Below, in pieces: positions 1 to 5,265 of a DNA stretch of 7,977 bases; position 1 is the stretch's first letter, and the number at the start of each line of letters is the position of its first letter. Origin of the DNA: Ignavibacteria bacterium. GTDB taxonomy: Bacteria > Bacteroidota > Ignavibacteria > Ignavibacteriales > Ignavibacteriaceae. The stretch lies in contig JAUSIA010000108.1 of assembly GCA_030648225.1 (NCBI GenBank), positions 1-7,977 on the forward strand. Direction: 5' to 3'. The translations under genes were made by a program, and so were the position numbers. The notes under the pieces are model-generated. The model worked only from the letters and a program-made list of their open reading frames with translations, had not been told where the DNA came from and searched no databases.

Positions 1-159
1 CAGGTAAAATTAATTCTGGGTGGAGAAAAGTTTAAAGAAGCGTTTGGTTCAATCCCAGCAACTCAATATGAAGATGGAATTGCAAAAACATTAGAGTGGG
101 CAAGGAATGAAAAAGCAGGCAGTATGCAGTTTTCGATCAGCAAAAGAGAGGTGATATGA
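1..159 (+). CDS. C-terminus of a possible NAD-dependent epimerase/SDR protein (5' partial)
   Basis: Frame 1 is open from the window edge to a TGA at 157-159, giving the last 52 residues of a protein whose start lies outside the window. The tail contains GGEKFKEAFGSIPATQYEDG followed by IAKTLEW. A Thr-x-x-Glu-Asp-Gly-Ile-x-x-Thr-x-x-Trp pattern near the C-terminus resembles extended short-chain dehydrogenases such as nucleotide-sugar epimerases, where a Gly-Ile/Leu-x-x-Thr-x-x-Trp helix closes the protein. The Rossmann motif and the YxxxK catalytic pair would lie upstream and cannot be seen, so the family is only a suggestion. That the stretch is coding is firmer: the frame stays open to the edge, and its stop overlaps the next start codon as ATGA (156-159). 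This implies co-transcription and translational coupling with the DinB-like gene. Confidence 0.55.
   Translation, partial: QVKLILGGEKFKEAFGSIPATQYEDGIAKTLEWARNEKAGSMQFSISKREVI
146..153 (+). promoter_or_regulatory. Shine-Dalgarno site of the DinB-like gene
   Basis: GAGAGGTG lies just upstream of the ATG at 156 and inside the last codons of the upstream gene. It is purine-rich and well matched to the 16S anti-SD. It supports 156 as the start and fits the ATGA stop/start overlap. Confidence 0.6.
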
Positions 160-422
160 GAAAAGACTTTCTTAACCTATTTAAATACAACAATTGGGCA
201 AATGAAAGAGTTCTCGAATCATTTAAGACTACAGAAAAAATAAACGAAAAAACCCAGTTGCTTTTTTTACATATTCTGATTTCTCAAACTATCTGGTTAG
301 AAAGAATTCTGGCAAAGGCACAGACATTTAAAACAACTATGCAGCTTCTTTCAATTGATGAATGCACAAAGCTTTCAAAGCAAAGTACAAAAGACTGGAT
401 AATTTTTATTGAAGAGTCTTGA
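156..422 (+). CDS. DinB-like protein, N-terminal fragment
   Basis: This 88-residue frame starts at an ATG with a good Shine-Dalgarno site and ends at TGA 420-422. It holds the first part of the DinB four-helix bundle: helix 1 with NNWANERVLESF (residues 12-23) and helix 2 with LFLHILISQTIWLERI, in which H39 is the expected first metal ligand. DinB-fold proteins are small metal-binding enzymes; characterised members include mycothiol-, bacillithiol- and glutathione-dependent transferases, but most are uncharacterised. The fragment lacks the C-terminal HxxxHxxxH-like ligands and would not be functional alone. It should be read together with the frame at 409-609. Confidence 0.6.
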   Translation: MRKDFLNLFKYNNWANERVLESFKTTEKINEKTQLLFLHILISQTIWLERILAKAQTFKTTMQLLSIDECTKLSKQSTKDWIIFIEES

Positions 423-609
423 TAAAGAAAAACTCACTTCTATAATTAAATATAGAAACACAAAAGGAGATGAATATCAAAATCGTCTTTCTGATATTAT
501 CACTCATGTAATTAACCATTCTTCATACCACAGGGGTCAGATTGCTTTATTAGTAAGAAATGCCGGAGGAATACCTGCAGTTACAGATTATATAGCTTAC
601 CGCAGATGA
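409..609 (+). CDS. DinB-like protein, C-terminal fragment
   Basis: This 66-residue frame could formally start at a TTG (409), but that codon lies inside the upstream frame. GAAGAG sits next to it by chance rather than at a proper ribosome-site spacing. The sequence reads as the second half of a DinB-family protein: YRNTKGDEYQNRLSDIITHV, then HVINHSSYHRGQIALLVR, which holds the two remaining metal-ligand histidines, and the typical end GGIPAVTDYIAY. The frame is shifted one base relative to the N-terminal fragment. It is most simply the continuation of the same gene rather than an independent one. Its stop (607-609) lies one base from the stop of the convergent gene. Confidence 0.55.
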   Translation: MKSLDKEKLTSIIKYRNTKGDEYQNRLSDIITHVINHSSYHRGQIALLVRNAGGIPAVTDYIAYRR

Positions 610-610
610 G

Positions 611-883
611 TTAGGGAATTCTGGAAGAAATCTTTGAGATTATTTTTTTAATTCTTCTCCAGAAAAAATCAAACTTACCAAATAGAAAAGCATAACCAAG
701 TAAAAGCAGGTGATAGGTTGGAAATATCAGGAATACATAGACAACTATATAGGACAGGCTCCATTTTTCTAATCCAAAAAAATCTGTAATCAAAGAGGAG
801 CAATAAACAGTTGTAAAACCCGTAAGAGCAAACACAATAATTATTGTTATGAAGTCCTTAGTATTTTTCTTAGTTATCTTCAT
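611..883 (-). CDS. Small two-helix membrane protein, DUF6787-like
   Basis: This is a 90-residue protein with two predicted membrane helices, roughly residues 11-31 (ITIIIVFALTGFTTVY) and 44-66 (YIVVYVFLIFPTYHLLLLGY), followed by an FGKFDFFW segment and a basic tail (RRIKKIISK). The order ALTG-TTVY, IFPTYHLLLLGYAFLFG, then F-FFW with basic residues matches my recollection of the short Bacteroidota proteins in DUF6787, which are sometimes mislabelled prolipoprotein diacylglyceryl transferase. Its function is unknown, and 90 residues is far too short to be a real Lgt enzyme. It is probably an inner-membrane protein. The ATG (881-883) has no Shine-Dalgarno sequence and sits only five bases beyond the U-tract of the upstream unit's terminator, so how it is transcribed is unclear. 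It converges on the DinB-like gene with one base between the stop codons. Confidence 0.75.
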   Translation of the reverse strand: MKITKKNTKDFITIIIVFALTGFTTVYCSSLITDFFGLEKWSLSYIVVYVFLIFPTYHLLLLGYAFLFGKFDFFWRRIKKIISKISSRIP

Positions 884-888
884 ATAAT

Positions 889-921
889 AAAAAAGCCGTC
901 ATAATCCTAAGTTATGACAGC
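889..921 (-). terminator. Rho-independent terminator of the protease unit
   Basis: Read on the minus strand, GCTGTCATAA (921-912), a 7-base loop (911-905) and TTATGACGGC (904-895) form a 10-bp stem with one G-U pair. Six Ts follow at 894-889. It starts 26 bases after the stop of the T9SS tail (947) and is a textbook intrinsic terminator. The T-run ends five bases before the start codon of the small membrane protein. Confidence 0.88.
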
Positions 922-946
922 TATTGATTTCATTATGATTAATTAA

Positions 947-2311
947 TTACTTAGTGAGTATCATCTTTTTGGTCATCGTATGGTCTCCGGATGTAATCCT
1001 GTAGAAATAAACACCGCTTGTTAGGTTAGTCCCATCAAACTTAACAGTATATACTCCTGCTTTTTTATTTTCATTCACAAGCGTAATAACATCCTCTCCA
1101 AGCAGGTTATAAACTTTCAAAGAAACAAAACCTTCTTCAGGCAGAGAGTATTCAATTAAAGTTGAAGGATTAAATGGATTTGGAAAGTTCTGCGTTAAGT
1201 TATATGATCGGGGTAAAATATTTTCTTCATCACCTGCATTTAAGACTAACGAAGGATATTTCAATCTTGCATTTGCAACAATTGTTTGAAGTTCAGTTAG
1301 ATTTAACCCCGCACCAATTACAAAACCAACATCAATTGTTTCGCCGGCATTAATATTAAATGGTCCGCTACCAACAACGTGAGAAATATCTCCGGGTCCC
1401 GCAGTTGGTTTTCCTATGCCATTTGATAAAGTCTCCCATTTTTCCGAATCGGTAAAGCCATCATAAATCTGAAAACCTCCATCGCCGCCATCATTTTTTA
1501 TTGCCCAGAAAGAAAAATTGCCCGATGTGATAGCCGCTGTTGTAATCCAGGTATCAGGCCCGGAGGTTGTATTGTTTGTATAAGATAAATTATTAAGTGA
1601 ATCATAAGAAGTAACATCACCGGCACCCGACCCATCAATAAGATCCCAGTCAAAAAATAATCCCGCATGGAGATTACTAATTGAGGAAACAGTATTATTT
1701 GTAAGATTATATTTAAGAATTATATAATTATTGTGTGGAATATCAGCAAAAGAAAAGGATTCAAGTTTTGTTGTAATTCCAATTTTATTTCCTCCTGCAC
1801 CATCATCATTAAATATTGCAGAACCCTGCTGGTCTGCAACTGTTCCGGGAATTTCAAGAATAAAAGGTTGTACTACTGTAAAATCTGTATTTTGTGGCCC
1901 CCCTTGAACCGGACCTCTAGCCACATCTGAAACTTGAGTTGAAGATGTTGCCAGAATTAATGCTCCTTCAAAAAGCAAATTAGATCCTTCAAGAAAATGA
2001 AATCCATCGCCCTGAAGATTATTTGGGAAATCATTAAAACCGAGAGTTCCTTTACTCGTAATAGTTAAAGAGATATCATTTCCTGCTTGTGTTGTATAAG
2101 TTGGGTTGCCAATTGCACCCAGCCATTGATAATCTGAATAACTCCCATCAGAGAAATCGAGAATAAAATCCAGTTTTGCATTTGCAGGTAAAGTCTGGCT
2201 TAGGGTAAAAGTAAATTTAGATGAAAGATTATCGAACTCTTCAAGCATACTTTTACTTCCCGCATTAAAGTTTCCATTAACAACTGTTGAATAAGCATTT
2301 TTACTTTGCAA
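947..2311 (-). CDS. T9SS sorting-domain fragment, tail of the interrupted protease
   Basis: The longest stand-alone frame runs from a TTG at 2311, with no ribosome site and no signal peptide, to a TAA at 947 (454 residues). This start is formal only; the fragment is best explained as the continuation of the protease gene. Residues 1-360 are Gly/Asn/Thr-rich beta-type sequence without a catalytic motif I recognise; FFDWDLIDGSGAGDV (219-233) and GGDGGFQIYDGF (275-286) are acidic/Gly-rich patches that might bind calcium. Residues 370-454 form a type A T9SS C-terminal sorting domain: YNLTQNFPNPFNPST, then SLKVYNLLGEDV, AGVYTVKFDGTNL, TSGVYFYRI and a Lys-rich end. That domain directs periplasmic cargo through the type IX system for release or attachment at the cell surface. 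Translated alone, this piece would stay in the cytoplasm. Confidence 0.7.
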   Translation of the reverse strand: MQSKNAYSTVVNGNFNAGSKSMLEEFDNLSSKFTFTLSQTLPANAKLDFILDFSDGSYSDYQWLGAIGNPTYTTQAGNDISLTITSKGTLGFNDFPNNLQGDGFHFLEGSNLLFEGALILATSSTQVSDVARGPVQGGPQNTDFTVVQPFILEIPGTVADQQGSAIFNDDGAGGNKIGITTKLESFSFADIPHNNYIILKYNLTNNTVSSISNLHAGLFFDWDLIDGSGAGDVTSYDSLNNLSYTNNTTSGPDTWITTAAITSGNFSFWAIKNDGGDGGFQIYDGFTDSEKWETLSNGIGKPTAGPGDISHVVGSGPFNINAGETIDVGFVIGAGLNLTELQTIVANARLKYPSLVLNAGDEENILPRSYNLTQNFPNPFNPSTLIEYSLPEEGFVSLKVYNLLGEDVITLVNENKKAGVYTVKFDGTNLTSGVYFYRITSGDHTMTKKMILTK

Positions 2312-2341
2312 TGTTCTTGATAGGGAAGTAGTAGGATTTAA

Positions 2342-3784
2342 TTAATTAATAAATCTTACACCGACAGAAATTGTTTCTCCGGCAAGAAAAATTCCATCTC
2401 CATTTCCACCCGGAGCTTCATCAGAAAAATTTATTTCAACTGCTCTAACAGAAATTGAATTCATATTTGATAATGCATTTAAAGCATTAATTCTTCCTTT
2501 ACCCATCAATTGTGTATAAGGCGGATTCAATCCATCTATGTTATCAGAATTAACTCTAATTTGTTCCCCGATTTGGAGCGGAGTATAAGTTGGGAAAACA
2601 GACCATACAAGAGCAGCCAAGCCGGCAGTTAATGGTGATGCCATGGAAGTTCCGCTTAATGTTGCATAAGTATTATTTTGCCAGGTAGCATAAATATCAC
2701 TTCCCGGGGCGGAAACATCTACAGTGGGACCATAAGTTGAAAAACCTGACTTTGTATCATTCTGATTTGTGGATGCAACTGAAAGGACGTTATCATATCC
2801 GGAAGGATAATGACTGCTGTTTGTACCCGAATTTCCTGCAGCAGCAACAATCAGGGCACCGAGAGAGGTTACATAATTAATAACTTCCTGTGAAAATATA
2901 GAATAGCCAGACCCACCCCAACTGCAATTGATAACCTTGGCTCCATTATCGGCGGCGTAAACAATTCCCTCATATCCGTATAATATATTCGTTGAACCGG
3001 TTTTAATAGGAAGAAGCTTACATTTATATCCAATTGAAGCAATTCCGGTTCCGTTATTAGTAACCGCCGAGGAAATTCCGGCGACATGAGTTCCGTGTGT
3101 TGGTTGATCTTCCATCGGGTTATTATCAGGTGAATTTCCGTCTAAACCCGAAAAATCCCAGCCTCTGATATCATCTATAAAACCATTTAAATCATCATCA
3201 ACACCGTTAGCGGGAATTTCATCCCAGTTTATCCAGATGTTTGCATTTAGATCGGGATGATCCCAATCTACTCCTGTATCTACAATTCCAATAATAACTG
3301 ATGTATCACCCTGGGTTATATCCCATGCCTGTGAAGCTAATATTTTAGATAAATTCCATTGAGAAGCATAAGAGGGATCGTTAGGATCAAAATCGAGCTC
3401 ATAAACAAACTTTGGTTCAGCCCATTCAACTTCACTAAAATTTTTTAGCTTTGAAGAGAGATAATATGGGTCAATATCACTTTCATAAGAGACTGTTAGT
3501 ATTTTTCCAAGAGAGCTTGATCTTGTATTTGTTTTTGATGGAAATATTGAGGCAACTTTTTTAATCTGAAACTGTTCAAGAAAAGATTGAAGAGCGTAAG
3601 GAAGTATTGCACTTCCATCAGCTTGTACAAAAGGAAAATCTATTAGCTTAATAACAATTTGATCTGATATATAGAGGACATCTCCGTTTTTTCTTATTTC
3701 ACCCGGGCCTGCAAATGAACCATTTGACCAGACAATTACGCATAATAAAATGTACCAAAATTTATGGCTTAAATAGATGTGCAT
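2342..3784 (-). CDS. S8 subtilisin-like serine protease, catalytic fragment
   Basis: The 480-residue frame starts at an ATG with AAGGA six bases upstream. Residues 1-26 form a signal peptide (hydrophobic WYILLCVIVW, with likely cleavage near SFA-GPG). Residues 35-130 resemble an inhibitory propeptide and end in VEWAEPKFVYEL. The peptidase domain (about 135-440) has the complete subtilase triad: D169 in GIVDTGVD, H230 in HGTHVAG and S380 in LSGTSMASP, with oxyanion N318 in AAAGNSG. An Asp-rich loop, NGVDDDLNGFIDD (193-205), is a likely calcium site of a type common in this family. After the catalytic domain an Ig-like segment (GGNGDGIFLAGETISVGVRF) stops at a TAA at 2342-2344, in the middle of the fold. 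The catalytic part is complete, so an active but truncated periplasmic protease is conceivable; without the tail it could not use type IX secretion. Confidence 0.88.
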   Translation of the reverse strand: MHIYLSHKFWYILLCVIVWSNGSFAGPGEIRKNGDVLYISDQIVIKLIDFPFVQADGSAILPYALQSFLEQFQIKKVASIFPSKTNTRSSSLGKILTVSYESDIDPYYLSSKLKNFSEVEWAEPKFVYELDFDPNDPSYASQWNLSKILASQAWDITQGDTSVIIGIVDTGVDWDHPDLNANIWINWDEIPANGVDDDLNGFIDDIRGWDFSGLDGNSPDNNPMEDQPTHGTHVAGISSAVTNNGTGIASIGYKCKLLPIKTGSTNILYGYEGIVYAADNGAKVINCSWGGSGYSIFSQEVINYVTSLGALIVAAAGNSGTNSSHYPSGYDNVLSVASTNQNDTKSGFSTYGPTVDVSAPGSDIYATWQNNTYATLSGTSMASPLTAGLAALVWSVFPTYTPLQIGEQIRVNSDNIDGLNPPYTQLMGKGRINALNALSNMNSISVRAVEINFSDEAPGGNGDGIFLAGETISVGVRFIN

Positions 3785-3790
3785 GTTTTT

Positions 3791-3795
3791 TCCTT
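3791..3795 (-). promoter_or_regulatory. Shine-Dalgarno site of the subtilase gene
   Basis: On the minus strand AAGGA (3795-3791) lies six bases before the ATG at 3784-3782. It supports the chosen start, which is followed directly by a convincing signal peptide. Confidence 0.6.
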
Positions 3796-3796
3796 A

Positions 3797-3817
3797 ATTG
3801 ATTGGGATATTGATTGG
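3797..3817. repeat. Short direct repeat upstream of the subtilase start
   Basis: ATTGATTGG occurs at 3797-3805 and again at 3809-3817, a period of 12 bases. It lies just upstream of the protease ribosome site. It could be an operator half-site pair or chance in AT-rich DNA. Confidence 0.3.
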
Positions 3818-3920
3818 AATAATACTAAAAGAAAAAGATTAATAACAAGTCACTATCAATTTAAAAATCAAGGGGCAATTTTAGAAAGATTAATAGAGCG
3901 TGATATCAGCGGTTGCATTC

Positions 3921-3951
3921 TTGACAAATGGGTTTGCATTAACTAAGTTTT
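3921..3951 (+). promoter_or_regulatory. Candidate promoter of the beta-barrel gene pair
   Basis: TTGACA at 3921-3926 matches a sigma-70 -35 box exactly, but the -10 after a 17-base spacer (TAAGTT) is poor. The same stretch fits the Bacteroidota housekeeping pattern better: TTG at 3921 and TAAGTTTT (3944-3951), which matches TAnnTTTG at all but the last position, with 20 bases between. It lies 40 bases before the ATG at 3991, leaving room for a short leader with the AGGAG at 3981-3985. The rest of 3785-3990 shows nothing else convincing. Confidence 0.45.
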
Positions 3952-3980
3952 CGCAGCTAAAGTAATTTATTTTAAAAATC

Positions 3981-3985
3981 AGGAG
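3981..3985 (+). promoter_or_regulatory. Shine-Dalgarno site of the first beta-barrel gene
   Basis: AGGAG lies five bases before the ATG at 3991 and fixes that start. Confidence 0.6.
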
Positions 3986-3990
3986 CTATT

Positions 3991-4491
3991 ATGAAAAGAT
4001 CTCTAAAAACATTTTTATTTTTAATAACTATTTTTTTATTCATATCTGAAAGCACACAAACATATGCTCAGGCTAAATGGGTTGTGGGAGGCAGGCTTGG
4101 ATTATCAATTTATAGTGGAGGCGGCGGGTCTTCGGCTGGCCTTCAGTTCGGACCAATGGCGGAAGTTTTATTTAACAGGAATATGGCTGTAGGCACAGAA
4201 TTTAATATTAATACACAGGGTGGTACACCAATTGAATGGGCGAATCAATTCAAATATTATTTTGATGTTTCCCAATCAAATATAAAGCCTTATGCTGATG
4301 GTGGGTTTAACTTGTTCTTTATTACCGGAGGACCATATTTCGGAATCCGTTTCGGAGGGGGAGCTAATTTCCCGATTGCACCTAATCTTTATATTCCTGC
4401 TGATTTGCAGCTTGGTCCCGTTTTTGCATCTGGTTCAACCGTATTCTATATCGCTATTACAAGCGGGATTAGATATGAAATCCCCAATTAA
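3991..4491 (+). CDS. Small outer-membrane beta-barrel protein
   Basis: This 166-residue protein has a clear Sec signal peptide: KR, then the hydrophobic run FLFLITIFLFI, with likely cleavage after AQA (residue 28). The mature part, about 138 residues, alternates short amphipathic strands ending in aromatic residues with Gly/Ser-rich turns, as in WVVGGRLGLSIYSGGGGSSA, GPMAEVLFNRNMAVGTEFNI, NQFKYYFDV, KPYADGGFNLFF and YIAITSGIRYEI. Size and pattern fit an eight-stranded barrel of the OmpA/OmpX-like 'outer membrane protein beta-barrel' type. The ligand and role are unknown; such proteins often serve as structural or adhesion barrels. It is followed 50 bases later by a second barrel gene on the same strand, probably in one transcript ending at the hairpin at 5232-5261. 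The last residue is Asn rather than Phe, so the usual C-terminal BAM signal is not obvious. Confidence 0.78.
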   Translation: MKRSLKTFLFLITIFLFISESTQTYAQAKWVVGGRLGLSIYSGGGGSSAGLQFGPMAEVLFNRNMAVGTEFNINTQGGTPIEWANQFKYYFDVSQSNIKPYADGGFNLFFITGGPYFGIRFGGGANFPIAPNLYIPADLQLGPVFASGSTVFYIAITSGIRYEIPN

Positions 4492-4527
4492 TGAAAAAGA
4501 GTATAATTATTAATTAAATAATATCAC

Positions 4528-4532
4528 AGGAG
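4528..4532 (+). promoter_or_regulatory. Shine-Dalgarno site of the second beta-barrel gene
   Basis: AGGAG lies nine bases before the ATG at 4542, within the short gap after the first barrel gene. Confidence 0.5.
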
Positions 4533-4541
4533 AAATCATTT

Positions 4542-5210
4542 ATGAAAAAAGCTCTTTTTACTATCTTAACAGTTTCTCTTCTTCTTAGCAGTTCATCACT
4601 TGCACAATTTGGTTTCAAAATTGGGCCGAAGGCAGGTATTAATCTTGCTAATTTATCTTTTGATCCTGATTTACAATCAGGCATTGAAAAGTCATCCAAA
4701 TTAGGCTTTAAGTTTGGTGCGGCCGTTGAATTAGGATTTATTCCAATGTTTGCAGTTCAGATTGAGCCTATGTATGTCCAGAAAGGGGCCAAAGTTGAAG
4801 GACCTATTTTTGTTGATCAGAATAATCAACCAGTAAATGGTTCAGTTACCTTTAATGCTACTTTTATTGAAATTCCCATTTTGTTAAAACTTAAAATACC
4901 AACCCCTGGAGGTATAAGTCCGTATTTCTTTGTAGGTCCAGATATCGGAATTTTATTATCATCAAATCAGGAATTCGAAGCCCCAGGCTTTAACCAGGAA
5001 AACGATACAAAAGAAACAACTAGCTCAATAGATTTTGTTCTTGATATTGGTGCTGGAGTTGGATTTTCTGTAGGGCCAATTGTAGTACTTACATTTGATG
5101 CTAGGTATGCACTTGGATTAAGTGATTTAAATGATAATCCACAGAATTCAAATCAATCTATTAAATCCACTGGTATTCAAATTCTTGTTGGTGCAATGTT
5201 TGGTTTATAA
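4542..5210 (+). CDS. Porin-family outer-membrane beta-barrel protein (PorT-like fold)
   Basis: This 222-residue protein has a signal peptide (MKKALFTILTVSLLLSSSSL, cleavage near LA-QFG at residue 21). The mature sequence opens with FGFKIGPKAGINLANLSF and continues with KLGFKFGAAVELGF, FAVQIEPMYVQKGAKV, FIEIPILLKLKIP, ISPYFFVGPDIGILLSS, FVLDIGAGVGFSVG and a closing QILVGAMFGL. The 'G-KAGINLAN', 'EPMYVQKGAK' and 'IEIPILLKLK' blocks are typical of the Bacteroidota outer-membrane beta-barrel family (OMP_b-brl_2, often annotated 'porin family' or PorT). The PorT label is generic here: true PorT is a T9SS part, and nothing else in this window suggests such a role. The gene lies 50 bases after another barrel gene, shares its strand, and ends 21 bases before a strong terminator. 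Confidence 0.82.
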   Translation: MKKALFTILTVSLLLSSSSLAQFGFKIGPKAGINLANLSFDPDLQSGIEKSSKLGFKFGAAVELGFIPMFAVQIEPMYVQKGAKVEGPIFVDQNNQPVNGSVTFNATFIEIPILLKLKIPTPGGISPYFFVGPDIGILLSSNQEFEAPGFNQENDTKETTSSIDFVLDIGAGVGFSVGPIVVLTFDARYALGLSDLNDNPQNSNQSIKSTGIQILVGAMFGL

Positions 5211-5231
5211 TAAATGATTTAAATTAATTAT

Positions 5232-5261
5232 AAAGGGCGAGAAACATCCTCGCCCTTTTTT
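5232..5261 (+). terminator. Strong intrinsic terminator, probably bidirectional
   Basis: AAAGGGCGAG (5232-5241), a 7-base loop (5242-5248) and CTCGCCCTTT (5249-5258) form a perfect 10-bp, GC-rich stem. A T-run (5256-5261) follows on the plus strand, with more Ts after one A. On the minus strand the same stem is followed by TTTATAATTAATT, a weaker tract, so it may also end hemL transcription. It lies between two convergent genes. Confidence 0.92.
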
Positions 5262-5265
5262 ATTT

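Larger units (their letters stand above)
156..609 (+). pseudogene. DinB-family protein, interrupted by a frameshift
   Basis: Two overlapping frames (156-422 and 409-609) together encode about 150 residues, the usual length of a DinB/DfsB-family protein. Each holds a complementary part of the fold. The first half carries the N-terminal helix (FKYNNWANERVLESF) and the first metal-ligand histidine (H39). The second half carries the paired ligands in HVINHSSYHRGQ and the conserved tail ending DYIAY. Moving from the first frame to the second means skipping one base somewhere in 403-419, where both frames are open. Removing one base from the GAAGAG run would give a smooth WIIFIE-SLDKEKL junction. 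The cause may be a true mutation, a base-calling error or, less likely, +1 recoding at TCT-TGA. Confidence 0.75.
947..3784 (-). pseudogene. T9SS-secreted subtilisin-like protease with an in-frame stop
   Basis: The catalytic fragment (3784-2342) and the tail fragment (2311-947) are in the same reading frame. Between them are only one TAA (2344-2342) and ten open codons (LNPTTSLSRT). The interrupted domain reads continuously across the stop, from GETISVGVRFIN, then the stop, to LNPTTSLSRT and LQSKNAYSTVV. Restoring a sense codon there gives one protein of about 945 residues: signal peptide, propeptide-like region, S8 catalytic domain, Ig-like region, long beta-rich region, and a type IX sorting tail. 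This is a common FCB-group layout for a secreted protease. Tyr (TAT/TAC) is a plausible ancestral codon because it needs one substitution. TAA is the normal stop of several neighbouring genes, so code reassignment is not supported. Confidence 0.8.

Noticed and set aside
619..664. Imperfect inverted repeat TTCTGG-AAGAA / TTCTTCTCCAGAA
   Set aside because: It has a two-base bulge and a 22-base loop, lies within the coding end of the DUF6787-like gene, and the T-run is in the loop rather than after the stem.
2342..2344. TAA as a reassigned sense codon
   Set aside because: TAA ends hemL, the GNAT gene, both barrel genes and the DUF6787-like gene in the same window, so a changed genetic code does not fit.
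2869..3087. Open frame of 72 codons on the minus strand inside the protease
   Set aside because: It runs out of frame through the catalytic domain, which has its triad and oxyanion residues intact in the main frame.
4292..4513. Open frame of 73 codons on the plus strand over the end of the first barrel gene
   Set aside because: It is out of frame with a gene that has a signal peptide and ribosome site, and has no start signal of its own.
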